Part shown: positions 41,384 to 50,546 of the stretch, in pieces
Position numbering within the stretch: position 1 is the stretch's first letter
Layout: each line of letters starts with the position of its first letter
NCBI GenBank assembly: GCA_001798855.1
Contig: MGQQ01000162.1
Span: 1-63,121 of the forward strand
Length of the DNA: 63,121 bases
Reading direction: 5' to 3'
From: Deltaproteobacteria bacterium RBG_16_49_23
GTDB taxonomy: Bacteria; Desulfobacterota; BSN033; UBA1163
The notes under the pieces: generated by a model
The model's input: the letters and a program-made list of their open reading frames with translations, nothing else
Databases searched by the model: none
What the model was told of the DNA's origin: nothing
Made by a program: the position numbers and the translations under genes

Positions 41384-44300
41384 TTAAGCCTGTGAAGAAA
41401 TCCCCTCACCTCGATCCTTCTTCACAAAGAGTCTCTTCGCCCCTAAACGGATATCATCGATAAGGGTATAGGCCACCGGCACAACGAAGAGGGTAAGGAG
41501 TGTTGAAGCAAACATCCCTCCGAAGGTGGCCCGGCCCATTCCAGCCCTCAGCTCTCCTCCTGCGCTAAAACCCAGGGCCACCGGAAGAACCCCTAACATC
41601 GTCGTCACAGCCGTCATCAGGATGGGCCGAAGCCTCACCGGCGCCGCTTGAAGCACGGCTGAATTTCTATCCATTCCTTTTTCTCTCAATGTGTTTGTAT
41701 AATCGACCAGCAGGATCGAATTTTTGACAACCAGGGCCGTCAGGGTGATCAAGCCGATCATGCTGATAATGGAGATCGTGTCACCGGTAAGATAGAGGGC
41801 GCCAAAGGCTCCTGCCGTACTCAGGGGTAAGGCCAGCATGATGGTGAGGGGATGGAGAAAGCTATTGAATTGCATCGCCAGGACCATGTAGATAATGACG
41901 ATGGCCTGAATCAGGGCAATGATTAGGTAGTGGAAGGATTCTTTAAACGCCTCTGCCTGTCCGAAAAAGCTGTGGGAATATCCTGAGGGGATCATCTTTT
42001 TAGCCAAATTCTCCATCTCATCGATCGCTTCGCCCAGAGCCTTTCCGCCGGCCGTATCGGCGTAAATCGTTGCGCTTCGCTGCCTGTCCTTGCGGTTGAT
42101 CAAATTGGGCCCGATCCCCTCCTCCACCCTTACGACTTGAGCCAGCTTGATTAACCCTCCCCTGGGAGTGCGAATCGAGATCTGTGCGATGTCTTCAGGG
42201 CTCATCCTTTGATCCTTAATCAATCTCACCCTCACATCGTAGCGTTTGGCCCTCTCCGCATCCTTAAACTTAGAGACCTCCTGCCCTCCGATCATCTGTC
42301 GGACGGCGGAAGATATCTCACGGACATCCACGCCTGCATCGGATGCCTTATTCCGATCGATAAAGACCCTCACTTCAGGCTTCGTCAATTCGAGGTCGGA
42401 GCTGACATCCACAAGCCCCGGACGTTTCATCATCTCCGCCATAATCTGATTGGATATCGCCTCCAGCTCCTTCACATTTGGACCTTTAATGTCAAACTGT
42501 AGGGGGGCCCCACGTCTTCCCCCCACGGCAACGGGCTCGAAGTCTTCGATATAGACTTTACATCCCGGAACTCCCCGAACCTCCTCCCTCAGGCCGGCCA
42601 TGACCTCATGCTGTGCGCGCTTTCTCTCCCCGCGGTCTTTCAGGGCGATCAGCAATATCCCTTTGTTCACCTCTTTCCGGGCGCCGACTCCGATTGTGGA
42701 AAAGATATTTTTCACTTCAGGCAGGTTGAGAATCAGTCCCTCCACTTTCTTCATTTTATCGTCTGTGTAATGGAGGGAGGATCCCGTAGGGGCCTCCAGA
42801 TGAATGAGGAATCGGCTCTCATCCGATTTGGGGACGAATTCCCTCTTTAGATTGACCAGGATGGCCATGCTCCCGATAAAGATCAATGTGGCGATGGCCA
42901 CAATGACCCACCGGTGACTCAGGCAAAAACCCAGGGCCTTCCGGTATTGGCCCTCCAGCCCTTCATAGCCCTGCTCAAAAAAATGGGTGAGCTTACTCCT
43001 CTTCTTTTCCACCTTCAGAAACCGGGAGCAGAGCATGGGGATCAGAATCAGCGCAATCACCAGAGAGGCAATGACGGAGGCGGCTACGGTGACACCGAAC
43101 TGATAGAAGAACCGTCCGATGATCCCTCCCATGAAGGCCACCGGGATGAATACAGCGGCAATGGAGAACGTCGCTGCGGTGGCGGCAAAGGCAATCTCCG
43201 AAGCGCCCTCCTTCGCGGCGGCCATCGGTTCCTGGCCCTCCTCCATATGACGGTAGATATTTTCGAGAACGATGATCGCATCATCAATGACCACCCCCAC
43301 CATCATCGAGAGGGCCAGCATCGTCATGTAGTTCCGTGTAAATCCCATGAAATGCATGATGCCGAAACTGGTGATCAGGGAGGCGGGAATCGCAAGAGCC
43401 GTGATGACCGTACTCCGGACGCTGAGAAGAAAGAAGAACATCACTCCCGCAGCCAGGATCCCGCCCAGGAAAACATCATACCCCACATCGGAAATCGCCT
43501 CCTCGATGAAAAAAGAGCTGTCGAAAGAGACGGAGACCTCGACCTCCGGAGGAAGGGTCTTATTCATTTCAACGAGTTTCGATTTGACCGTCCGAGCCAC
43601 TTCCACCACATTGGCTCCGGAACGGGGGATGATGCTCAATCCAATCGCAGGGACCCGGTTAAACCGGGCAATCGATCGGACTGGCTCCGTGCCATCCTCC
43701 GTCCAACCGACATCCTTCAAACGGATGGGCGCCCCATTCTGATAGAGGATGATCAGATTGTTGAATTCCTCGATATTACGAAGCTCACCCAGATTCCGGA
43801 CAGTAAACTCACGATCAATGCTTTCAATGATCCCACCGGGCAGTTCAACATTCTTCGTCAGAAAGGCCCTTGCGACATCATTCGAGGTGAGCCGGTGGGC
43901 CTCCAGCCTCTTTCCGTCAAGCCAGACCCGAATCTCCCTTTTCGCATAGCCATCCAGGTTGATGGTTCCGACCCCCTGAATCGACTCCAGCTGAGGCCTC
44001 AACACCTCGTCGGCGATCATCCCCATTCGCTGGAGGGGAAGATTGCCCTTCATGGAAAGCCAGAGGATGGGAATGGCATTGATGTCGAATTTATCGATGA
44101 TGGGTGGATCGATATCAGTCGGGAGTTTCCTTCTCGCCAGATCGACCTTTGCCCTCACATCCTGAACCGCTGAATCGATATTGCGGTAGAGTTCGAATTC
44201 AACCACTACCTGCGAAAATCCATAACCGCTTGCGGAGGTGATATGTTTGACGCCTTCGATCGTGTTGACCTGCTCTTCAATGGGATCGGTCACATCGGTA

Positions 44301-44482
44301 TCCATCACTTCCGGTGCGGCGCCGAAAAGCGTTGTGGTGACGGTGACAAAGGGAAAATCGACCTGGGGGAAGAGATCGATGCCAAGGCGCTGGTATCCAA
44401 GGACTCCAAAAAAGAAGAGGGCTAAGGTGATGATCGTTGCGACGACAGGCCGCTTCACGGAGGTATCGGAAAGAAACATAAA
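41384..44482 (-). CDS. RND efflux transporter, AcrB/HAE1 type
   Basis: A 1032-residue inner-membrane proton-driven pump. N-terminal FLSDTSVKRPVVATIITLALFF is family-typical; the periplasmic porter domains follow (PEVMDTDVTDPIEEQVNTIEGV), and the membrane helix pair carries the proton-relay Asp residues in MMVGVVIDDAIIVLENIYRH (about 390-410). The second half repeats the layout (ITLTALVVKNSILLVDYTNTLREKG). Twelve membrane helices. ATG 44482 follows GGGAGAG; the longer frame to 44521 lacks a ribosome-binding site. Last gene of the tetR-tolC-MFP-RND operon. Likely substrates: drugs, bile salts or solvents; not specified by sequence. Confidence 0.95.
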   Translation of the reverse strand, partial: FMFLSDTSVKRPVVATIITLALFFFGVLGYQRLGIDLFPQVDFPFVTVTTTLFGAAPEVMDTDVTDPIEEQVNTIEGVKHITSASGYGFSQVVVEFELYRNIDSAVQDVRAKVDLARRKLPTDIDPPIIDKFDINAIPILWLSMKGNLPLQRMGMIADEVLRPQLESIQGVGTINLDGYAKREIRVWLDGKRLEAHRLTSNDVARAFLTKNVELPGGIIESIDREFTVRNLGELRNIEEFNNLIILYQNGAPIRLKDVGWTEDGTEPVRSIARFNRVPAIGLSIIPRSGANVVEVARTVKSKLVEMNKTLPPEVEVSVSFDSSFFIEEAISDVGYDVFLGGILAAGVMFFFLLSVRSTVITALAIPASLITSFGIMHFMGFTRNYMTMLALSMMVGVVIDDAIIVLENIYRHMEEGQEPMAAAKEGASEIAFAATAATFSIAAVFIPVAFMGGIIGRFFYQFGVTVAASVIASLVIALILIPMLCSRFLKVEKKRSKLTHFFEQGYEGLEGQYRKALGFCLSHRWVIVAIATLIFIGSMAILVNLKREFVPKSDESRFLIHLEAPTGSSLHYTDDKMKKVEGLILNLPEVKNIFSTIGVGARKEVNKGILLIALKDRGERKRAQHEVMAGLREEVRGVPGCKVYIEDFEPVAVGGRRGAPLQFDIKGPNVKELEAISNQIMAEMMKRPGLVDVSSDLELTKPEVRVFIDRNKASDAGVDVREISSAVRQMIGGQEVSKFKDAERAKRYDVRVRLIKDQRMSPEDIAQISIRTPRGGLIKLAQVVRVEEGIGPNLINRKDRQRSATIYADTAGGKALGEAIDEMENLAKKMIPSGYSHSFFGQAEAFKESFHYLIIALIQAIVIIYMVLAMQFNSFLHPLTIMLALPLSTAGAFGALYLTGDTISIISMIGLITLTALVVKNSILLVDYTNTLREKGMDRNSAVLQAAPVRLRPILMTAVTTMLGVLPVALGFSAGGELRAGMGRATFGGMFASTLLTLFVVPVAYTLIDDIRLGAKRLFVKKDRGEGISSQA

Positions 44483-44517
44483 GCTCTCCCTAATCGCAAA
44501 GGGCAGAGGGCATAGCG

Positions 44518-44605
44518 TCATTCCTGCCCCGATTTACATCGGGATAAACTCCAGCAGGAATCCATAGAAAAAGAACTGGATTCCGCATCAAGTGCGGAAT
44601 GACAA
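44518..44605. repeat. GTCATTCC/GGAATGAC dispersed inverted repeat
   Basis: GTCATTCCTGCCCCGATT begins and TGCGGAATGACAAC ends an imperfect inverted repeat with two GGAATCC/GGATTCC units inside. Same family as 13097-13147. Lies between the MFP and RND genes of one operon. Confidence 0.55.
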
Positions 44606-44650
44606 CTCATTTAAACTTCTTGCTGTTTTCTCGATGCCCCATGTACTAAA

Positions 44651-45754
44651 CTATTTTTTGACTATCTGAACTTTCATCCCTTCGGTCAATTGTTCGTGTC
44701 CGATGCTGACAACCTGTTCCCCTTTTTGAATCCCTTTGACAACCTCCACCTTTCCATCGAACCGGATACCGGTTTCAACTTCCCTCCGGTGGGAAACCCC
44801 TTCCTTCACCACAAAAGCAAAAATCTTTCCCTCCTGACTGATAAGGGCTGATTCCGGGAGGGTGATACCATTCGGGTTGTTCCCTGCCATAAGGGTTACC
44901 TCTGCAAAAAAACCGGGTTTTAACCGATATTGCGGATTGGAAGCCATCGCCTTCATCTTCACATTCCGGGTAGCAGGGTCAGCCGTCGGGCTGACAAACT
45001 GAAGGCTGGCTGAATACTTCTCCTCAGGAAAGGCCTTCACCACGAATTGAATCTGACTGCCCGGGCGGATTCTTCCAGCCCAATTTTCAGGGATATAAAA
45101 TTCCAGTTCCAGGGGATCCATCTGGACAATCGTCAATATCTCATCCTTGGGTGCCACATTGACGTGCTCGCCAATGGAGGCGATCTTGAGATTGACGATT
45201 CCATCGATCGGCGAGATGATTCGATGGTCCTGAAGATTCTGCCTCGCCTGACTCAACTCAGTTCTTGCAAGGGCCAATCTGGCTTCATCCAGCTTGACCT
45301 TCAGACCGATATCCTCGTAGGTCTGTTGAGGAATCACCTTCCCCTCGAAAAGCTTCTGATAGCGAATCAGAATGATTCGATGCGCCTCTAAAGAGGCCTC
45401 TGCCTCCTGGACCCTTGCCTCGGCCCGATCCACCTGGAGCCTGGCATCGACTTCGTCCAGTTGGACCAGAAGCTGTCCCTTTCTAACCCTTTCCCCCTCC
45501 CTGGCCAGAATCTTTTCGATGATCCCTGCCTTTTTGGGGCTGATTGTCACATGTTCAGGAGTCTTGAGGCTTCCCACGGCTGAAAGGGTGTAGGCAATGG
45601 GCCCCGGAACAGCTTCGACCACCTCCACCTGTCTCTCCTCTGCAATCTGGTTCAGAGACCTGGGAGGTTTCTCATTACTCGCCGACTCCTTCGACCCGCA
45701 CCCTCCAAGAAACGCTATCAATAGCATTAGTATTGTAAATCCCTTCATATTCAT
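44651..45754 (-). CDS. RND periplasmic adaptor (membrane fusion protein, lipoprotein)
   Basis: A 367-residue HlyD/AcrA-type adaptor linking the RND pump to TolC. Lipobox LLIAFLGGC (lipidated Cys about 19) anchors it to the inner membrane. Barrel-sandwich/lipoyl halves around a coiled-coil hairpin (VDRAEARVQEAEASLEAHRIILIRYQKLFE, about 105-135), then YHRIISPIDGIV-type (HRIISPIDGIVNLKIASIGEHV), beta-barrel (VVKAFPEEKYSASLQFVSPTADPATRNV) and membrane-proximal domain. ATG 45754 follows AAGGGA by 6 bases. Confidence 0.92.
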   Translation of the reverse strand: MNMKGFTILMLLIAFLGGCGSKESASNEKPPRSLNQIAEERQVEVVEAVPGPIAYTLSAVGSLKTPEHVTISPKKAGIIEKILAREGERVRKGQLLVQLDEVDARLQVDRAEARVQEAEASLEAHRIILIRYQKLFEGKVIPQQTYEDIGLKVKLDEARLALARTELSQARQNLQDHRIISPIDGIVNLKIASIGEHVNVAPKDEILTIVQMDPLELEFYIPENWAGRIRPGSQIQFVVKAFPEEKYSASLQFVSPTADPATRNVKMKAMASNPQYRLKPGFFAEVTLMAGNNPNGITLPESALISQEGKIFAFVVKEGVSHRREVETGIRFDGKVEVVKGIQKGEQVVSIGHEQLTEGMKVQIVKK

Positions 45755-45804
45755 CCTCGTTCCCTTGAAAAATACTTGCATTTTTCCGATCACTGTCCAC
45801 GGTT

Positions 45805-45900
45805 ATAACCCCACCTAACCTCCCCTTAACCCCACCTCGCCTCCCCTTAAATTAAGGGGAGGTAGGGAGGGGTTAGGGGGGTTAAGAGGGGGAGGGGGGA
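45805..45900. repeat. Palindromic AGGGAGG/CCTCCCC repeat
   Basis: CCCCACCTAACCTCCCCTTAA is repeated, then inverted as TTAAGGGGAGGTAGGGAGGGG and GGTTAGGGGGGTTAAG, making a long hairpin in the 107-bp gap between tolC and the adaptor gene. It may reduce downstream expression in the efflux operon. Confidence 0.6.
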
Positions 45901-45901
45901 G

Positions 45902-47209
45902 TTACGGATACATCCTTCCCATGGCTCGCTCAAGTCTCGCTTTAGCGATATTAAAATCGCTCAATGCGCCATAATAATTCACTCTGGCCTGCGCCAGGAG
46001 AGTGACGGCGTCGAGCACATCGGTGGCCGTGGCCACCTGATGTTTATATCGCTCCTCATTCATCCTCAAATTCTCTTCGGCCTGCTCGATCGCTTTCTCA
46101 GCCACGCCAATATTTTTTTCGGCTACCAGCATGACCTGATAATCATTCTTCACTTCCAGAACGATTCCCTCAACCAATTGAACCTTTGAGTCTTCGGCTT
46201 GCGTCACCTTCACCTTGCTCTCTCCCACCCTGTAGGCCGTCTTTCCCCAATCTCCCAGGGTGAAGGTGGCTAAACCCTGAATCGTCCACCTTTCGCTTCG
46301 AAAATCGCCCAGGAGCGAGGGCTCTTCAGAAAATCGAAGATAGTTGCCCGAGAGACTGATAGTTGGAAAGAATCCGCTCTTCGCAATTTTGACCGCCTCC
46401 TTGGTCTGTTCGATCGTTAAATTTGCAGCCTTTATCTCCGGCCTCCTTTCCAGGGCCTCCTTCAGGGATTCTTCGTAACGGAGAGAAAAGGGGCTGTAAC
46501 CGAGAATATCGACAACCTGCACGGGGGCCTCCATCTCCATGCGGAGCAGGGAATTAAAGGAAAACTTGGCTAATGTCACATCACTTTCCGCCCTGACCAG
46601 TAACTGTCTTGCATTGGCAAGCCTCACCTCCGCTTGCAGGACATCGTTTTTAGGAACAATTCCAACCTCAAAGAAGGCCTTGTTCACCTCTAACTGGGCT
46701 GAGAACTGTTTGACCGTCTGGCGGGCCACATCCAAAAATCTCTCCGCCCTTAGAATATTGAAGTAACCTTCTCTCACCTGGAGGACAATCTCCCTTTTGA
46801 CCGTCTCCACATCCGTTTTTGAGATATCCACTCCTAATTTCTCAAGACGATAGTTGGACAGGATTGAGCCTCCGGCAAAAAGGGGCTGGTTGATCGTGGT
46901 GCTAAAGGTGGAAACATTCCTGCTTGTCCCAGCGATTCCTCCTCCAAAAACCCCTACGACCGTTGGTTCGTTATATCGTGTTTGGCCATACTGCCCGGTC
47001 CATTTCGCAAAGAAATCGGTCCTGGCGGCCTTTCTTCTGAATTCGGAACCCGCCACCCCCTCCACCGAAGAATGGAGCCTCACATTACGCTCTAAAGCAA
47101 TCTTGATGCTCTCCTCAAGGGTCAGCGGCTTCGTAGATTCCTGAGACCAGGCCCCTCCTGCAGAGAGGAGGATGCAAAAAATCAATCCGGCGCACCATCT
47201 CATTCTCAT
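45902..47209 (-). CDS. TolC-family outer-membrane efflux protein
   Basis: A 435-residue outer-membrane channel: signal peptide about 1-22 (ILLSAGGAWSQ), LTLEESIKIALERNVRLHSS at the start of the first repeat, long helices (REGYFNILRAERFLDVARQTVKQFSAQLEV; ANARQLLVRAESDVTLAKF) and the second repeat (LEVKNDYQVMLVAEKNIGVAEKAIEQAEENLRMNEERY). Completes the tripartite pump. Start 47209 follows AAAGGAGG by 9 bases and overlaps the tetR stop region, so translation is coupled. Confidence 0.93.
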   Translation of the reverse strand: MRMRWCAGLIFCILLSAGGAWSQESTKPLTLEESIKIALERNVRLHSSVEGVAGSEFRRKAARTDFFAKWTGQYGQTRYNEPTVVGVFGGGIAGTSRNVSTFSTTINQPLFAGGSILSNYRLEKLGVDISKTDVETVKREIVLQVREGYFNILRAERFLDVARQTVKQFSAQLEVNKAFFEVGIVPKNDVLQAEVRLANARQLLVRAESDVTLAKFSFNSLLRMEMEAPVQVVDILGYSPFSLRYEESLKEALERRPEIKAANLTIEQTKEAVKIAKSGFFPTISLSGNYLRFSEEPSLLGDFRSERWTIQGLATFTLGDWGKTAYRVGESKVKVTQAEDSKVQLVEGIVLEVKNDYQVMLVAEKNIGVAEKAIEQAEENLRMNEERYKHQVATATDVLDAVTLLAQARVNYYGALSDFNIAKARLERAMGRMYP

Positions 47210-47213
47210 CGAT

Positions 47214-47840
47214 CTATTTCCTCCTTTCCTTCTTTTCGGTTCCATTTAAAAAGATTTCCAGAATGGTCTCCGCTTTTGAAATGAGCGGGTAGGATTCCGG
47301 ACTGATCAGCCATTCGAAGATAAAGGAATGGACGATCCCTTCAAAGGCATGAGCGAGATCCAGGGGGTCCATGGACTTCAACTTCCCTTCCCCCATGCCC
47401 TGTTTCATTACCTGAGCCAGGAGATGGATATAGGCCACCATCTTTTCGTGGATCTGGTTTCCGCAACTGCTCATGACCTTCCACTCAAAACGGCTCCCCT
47501 CCGAGGCGTATATTCTGAAGAAATCCCTGTTCCGTTCGATAAATTCCAGTTGAAGTCTTAATATATTTTTGATTCTCTCGATGGCAGGAGCCTTTTTGAG
47601 GAGTTCGTCTTTAACCGGACCGTTAATCTCTTCCGTTTTTTCATCGATGAGAATAAAAAAGAGGTCTTCCTTTGATTTGAAGAATTTATAGAGGGTGCCT
47701 GTCCCGAATTCCGCTGCTTCGGCTATCTCGTTCATGGTGGCCTGAAAGAATCCTTTGGCTGCAAACACCTTTTCTGCCGCCCTGAGGATCTCGCCACGAT
47801 GGGCCAGATGTTCCCTCTCCTTCCTGCCGATCTTTTCCAT
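47214..47840 (-). CDS. TetR-family repressor of the efflux operon
   Basis: A 208-residue regulator: N-terminal helix-turn-helix (RGEILRAAEKVFAAKGFFQATMNEIAEAAEFGTGTLYKFFKSKEDLFFILIDE, about 15-67) and an all-helical ligand domain (about 80-200). First gene of the operon with tolC, MFP and RND genes, so it most likely represses its own transcription and is released by pump substrates. A palindrome TGAATAGTCATTCA lies in its promoter at 47879-47892. Confidence 0.92.
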   Translation of the reverse strand: MEKIGRKEREHLAHRGEILRAAEKVFAAKGFFQATMNEIAEAAEFGTGTLYKFFKSKEDLFFILIDEKTEEINGPVKDELLKKAPAIERIKNILRLQLEFIERNRDFFRIYASEGSRFEWKVMSSCGNQIHEKMVAYIHLLAQVMKQGMGEGKLKSMDPLDLAHAFEGIVHSFIFEWLISPESYPLISKAETILEIFLNGTEKKERRK

Positions 47841-47878
47841 ATCCTCTCTAAAGGTTAGAAAAATTGTAATTCATTTTG

Positions 47879-47921
47879 TGAATAGTCATTCATTTCTAAA
47901 ACAAAAAAAAGAGATTGTCAA
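47879..47921 (-). promoter_or_regulatory. Promoter and TetR-type operator of the efflux operon
   Basis: Minus strand TTGACA (47921-47916), a 17-base spacer and TAGAAA (47898-47893). Directly downstream, covering the likely transcript start, is the 14-bp palindrome TGAATGACTATTCA (47892-47879), a plausible operator for the TetR protein encoded next. Confidence 0.6.
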
Positions 47922-48008
47922 ATCAACCTCTCCTGCTTATGAAAAAGGCATAAACATACATCGCTGATTTAAGCGCTTAACGGTTCAACATCAATAAAAG
48001 TAATACCT

Positions 48009-48130
48009 TAGCTCTTTGAAATAACCCTCTTAAATCCCTCCCCGCCTCCCTTTTTCAAAGGGAGGAGAAATAATTCCCCCTTTTGACAAAGGGGGATGAA
48101 GGGGGATTAGATACCCTTTTTCAAAGTGAT
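48009..48130. repeat. Interspersed palindromic repeat, copy B
   Basis: Bounded by TAGCTCTTTGAAATA and CCCTTTTTCAAAGTGATAAAA, with inner palindromes CCTCCCTTTTTCAAAGGGAGG and CCCCCTTTTGACAAAGGGGG. Same element as copy A at 38147-38312, without the CTTCGACAAGCTCAGG insertion. Confidence 0.65.
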
Positions 48131-48151
48131 AAAATGATACAAATATTTTTT

Positions 48152-48766
48152 TTAAGGTTTTGGTGAGAGGGAAACAATCTTGCCGCTCACCTCCAGGGTA
48201 TTGGCAATGATCCCCTTGAGGGATTCGAGGATGCCTAAATAGATGGGGGCTGACTTGGGCATACAGACTCCCTGGATCAACCGGTCCTCGTGTTCTTCCG
48301 AATGTCCATTGGCAATCTTTAATATGGACCTCACCTGTTCACCGATATGCTGGGCAAGCATCTTATTCTTTGTGTGAATCAGATCTGGTAGGTTCTCCAG
48401 GAGATCCATCGCCTCTTGAAAGATATCATTCACCTCCTTAACGGCACGATCGCTAAAAAGGATGTGGTCTTTCACCATGGATTTGAGCCGGTCCACCATC
48501 CCTTCCATGTGGTGGCCCATCCGGTCAAAACTGGAGGCCATGGAAAGGTAGGGTTTTGCCCATTCCCTTCCCTTTTCCGCGGATGAACTCTTTTCGATCA
48601 CAAATTTGGCCAGCTCGGATGAATCTTTTCGAACCTTCTCTTTCATCTGATCCGCTTCCTGAATCGACTTTTCGGTGAGCGTCCGAAAACCCTCGAAGAT
48701 CAGTTCAAGCATCTTGATCTGACTCCGGCAGATCTGAATCAGTCTCTCCTCCTCATCCTTTTCCAT
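48152..48766 (-). CDS. Helical PhoU-like protein of unknown function
   Basis: A 204-residue, almost entirely helical soluble protein with heptad-like patterning (LIQICRSQIKMLELIFEGF; FDRMGHHMEGMVDRLKSMV; AVKEVNDIFQEAMDLLENL). The pattern resembles PhoU or DUF47-type helical bundles and some chemoreceptor-associated proteins, but no defining metal motif (E/DxxxD) is convincingly visible. No signal peptide. Stands alone, 70 bp downstream of the endonuclease Q gene on the same strand. Confidence 0.6.
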   Translation of the reverse strand: MEKDEEERLIQICRSQIKMLELIFEGFRTLTEKSIQEADQMKEKVRKDSSELAKFVIEKSSSAEKGREWAKPYLSMASSFDRMGHHMEGMVDRLKSMVKDHILFSDRAVKEVNDIFQEAMDLLENLPDLIHTKNKMLAQHIGEQVRSILKIANGHSEEHEDRLIQGVCMPKSAPIYLGILESLKGIIANTLEVSGKIVSLSPKP

Positions 48767-48836
48767 CTCTCTCCTCCCGCGATCAAAGTGACGATAATCT
48801 AAGCTTATCCTCTCTCCTCGCCCCTTCCCTATTCCC

Positions 48837-50087
48837 TCAAAATAATTTCATCTGCCCTTTTAACTCCATCTCCCCCTTCTCTTCAGGAAAGAGGTTGATC
48901 TTTCCATAAGCGCCGTCATGTCCTGGAACGATCGAAACCTTTCCCTGCCTCATCCGGACAATCCCCTCCAGAATTTTCGGCGGGATAAAGGCAGTTAACT
49001 CATCCGGGGCGGCATCGAGAAGGATATGAAATTCTGATCCTCCCCTTTGGATCAGTCGATCATACTCCGCATCCACTGATTTGGTCCCCACACGAACCCC
49101 TAACCCTTCGGCGATGACCTCCTCCAGGGGAATGAGGTGGATGGAGGGAATGGCGCTTTTCGGAATGAAACCCTCCTCCCGATCAGAGAGCTCTTCGACG
49201 CGATGCATGACCCCTATGGTCAATCTCTTCTGACATTTCGGGCAGAGGTATTGATTTGACCGGGTTTCCGCAGGAGAGAAGATCACATTGCACTGGCGAT
49301 GGCCATCGTAGTGATACTTTCCCTCTTCCGGGAAGAATTCGATGGTGAAGAGGAGCTTTCTCCGGTCCTTGTTCCGGATGGCCTCCACGATCTCCTTATA
49401 ATCCAGCTCACCGTCAAAGACATTAGCCTCTCTTCCCAGTCGATTGGGTGAGTGAGCATCGGAATTGGAGATGAGGGTCATGCCGTCGAGGGCGGAGAGT
49501 CTCCAGTTCATCTCGGGATCCGAGGAAAGACCCGTTTCGATGGCGCGAATATGAGGAGAGAGTTCTTCAAAACACTCTTCGATGGAATCGAATCCTGAAT
49601 TGGCTCCGAAAATCGAAAACCATGGTGTCCAGGCATGTGCGGGGATGATCAAACAGTCTTCGGAGATATCGAGAATCATTTTGACGAGCTCTTTTGCCGA
49701 AAACCCGAAGATAGGTCTTCCATCCGAGGAGAGCTTACCAAGGCTCCCCAATCTCGAGCGGATGGCCTCCACCACTTCGAAGCTCGGAGCGAAAATGAGA
49801 TTATGGATGCGTCTCCCCCTGCCCCCCTGAGTGAAGATGTTACTCACCTCGGTGGTCAAGATGAAACGAACTCCCTCATCTCCCTTTCTCAATTGGAAAA
49901 GACCCTTGCCTGCAGGAACCAGTTTCGACTGCAACTCCGCATAATAGGTAGGATGGGTAAAATCTCCTGTCCCGAGGAGACCGATCCCCTTCTTCTTGGC
50001 CCACCGGGCGAGCGTCTCCACCTCCATATCCTTGCTTGTCGCACGGCTGAACTTCGAATGGAGATGAAAATCAGCAATGAACCGCAT
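48837..50087 (-). CDS. Endonuclease Q family PHP nuclease
   Basis: A 416-residue DNA-repair enzyme type. PHP metal-site blocks: ADFHLHSKFSRATSKDM (about 4-20), GLLGTGDFTHP, LTTEVSNIF, LIIPAHAWTPWFS and NSDAHSPNRLG (about 210-220). Then a zinc finger (CNVIFSP...CPKC, about 266-284) and the C-terminal helical region typical of EndoQ. EndoQ cuts DNA 5' of deaminated bases (uracil, hypoxanthine, xanthine) and is known from archaea and a limited set of bacteria. The last residues GQMKLF resemble a sliding-clamp-binding peptide (inference). The start ATG 50087 opens with the metal-binding motif. Confidence 0.88.
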   Translation of the reverse strand: MRFIADFHLHSKFSRATSKDMEVETLARWAKKKGIGLLGTGDFTHPTYYAELQSKLVPAGKGLFQLRKGDEGVRFILTTEVSNIFTQGGRGRRIHNLIFAPSFEVVEAIRSRLGSLGKLSSDGRPIFGFSAKELVKMILDISEDCLIIPAHAWTPWFSIFGANSGFDSIEECFEELSPHIRAIETGLSSDPEMNWRLSALDGMTLISNSDAHSPNRLGREANVFDGELDYKEIVEAIRNKDRRKLLFTIEFFPEEGKYHYDGHRQCNVIFSPAETRSNQYLCPKCQKRLTIGVMHRVEELSDREEGFIPKSAIPSIHLIPLEEVIAEGLGVRVGTKSVDAEYDRLIQRGGSEFHILLDAAPDELTAFIPPKILEGIVRMRQGKVSIVPGHDGAYGKINLFPEEKGEMELKGQMKLF

Positions 50088-50115
50088 AGAAAACCTAAAT
50101 TCCGAAGGCTGAGGT

Positions 50116-50144
50116 TTAGGGTTAGGGTTAGGGTTAGGGTTAGG
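50116..50144 (+). repeat. Telomere-like TTAGGG repeats, G-quadruplex motif
   Basis: Four exact TTAGGG units (50116-50139) plus a partial fifth, giving four GGG runs with 3-base loops, an ideal G-quadruplex on the plus strand just upstream of the EndoQ start. A second pyrimidine-rich CCTTAA series follows at 50189-50220. Confidence 0.8.
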
Positions 50145-50241
50145 TTGAGGTGAAGATTCAGGTTAAAATAATATAGGCCAAAATCTTAGCCTTAACCTTA
50201 ACCTTAACCTTGACCTAAACCTTGACCTGCCTCATAAAGGA

Positions 50242-50505
50242 TTACGTCACAATCTTATAGACGGTGTCGTGTTCTCTTACCTTATCCTTGACCCTGATTC
50301 CGATATCCGCACCCGGGCCCGCCTCCTGGACATTGTTGTTCTCAATCTGCATGGAATCAACTGCCTGGGTAACGTCGGTTGTATGGCCGACGATGTGGAT
50401 CTGGTCTCCCACCTTTAAGGAGCCTTCGGAGAGCCGGATGGCGGCCACGCCGATCTTTCCAAAAAACTTGATTACCTGCCCCACTTTCTTCTCTTCCATC
50501 TTCAT
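50242..50505 (-). CDS. EF-Tu domain II-like mini protein
   Basis: An 87-residue protein that is a free-standing copy of the beta-barrel domain II of translational GTPases: VGQVIKFFGKIGVAAIRLSEGSLKVGDQIHIVGHTTDV and VKDKVREHDTVYKI. No G domain. Such small translation elongation factor-like proteins are common in anaerobic bacteria; function unknown. Strong AAAGGAGG before the ATG. Confidence 0.8.
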   Translation of the reverse strand: MKMEEKKVGQVIKFFGKIGVAAIRLSEGSLKVGDQIHIVGHTTDVTQAVDSMQIENNNVQEAGPGADIGIRVKDKVREHDTVYKIVT

Positions 50506-50546
50506 CCTCCTTTCTTATGGCTTAACCTTAACGTTGCAATAAAACA

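Noticed and set aside
42914-44173. A 419-codon plus-strand open frame opposite the RND gene
   Set aside because: It lies wholly inside the antisense of a clear AcrB-type transporter, is rich in His/Arg/Asp as expected of an antisense frame, and shows no domain.
50116-50225. The TTAGGG and CCTTAA series as a CRISPR array
   Set aside because: Units are 6 bases with no spacers of regular length and no cas genes; it is a simple tandem repeat.
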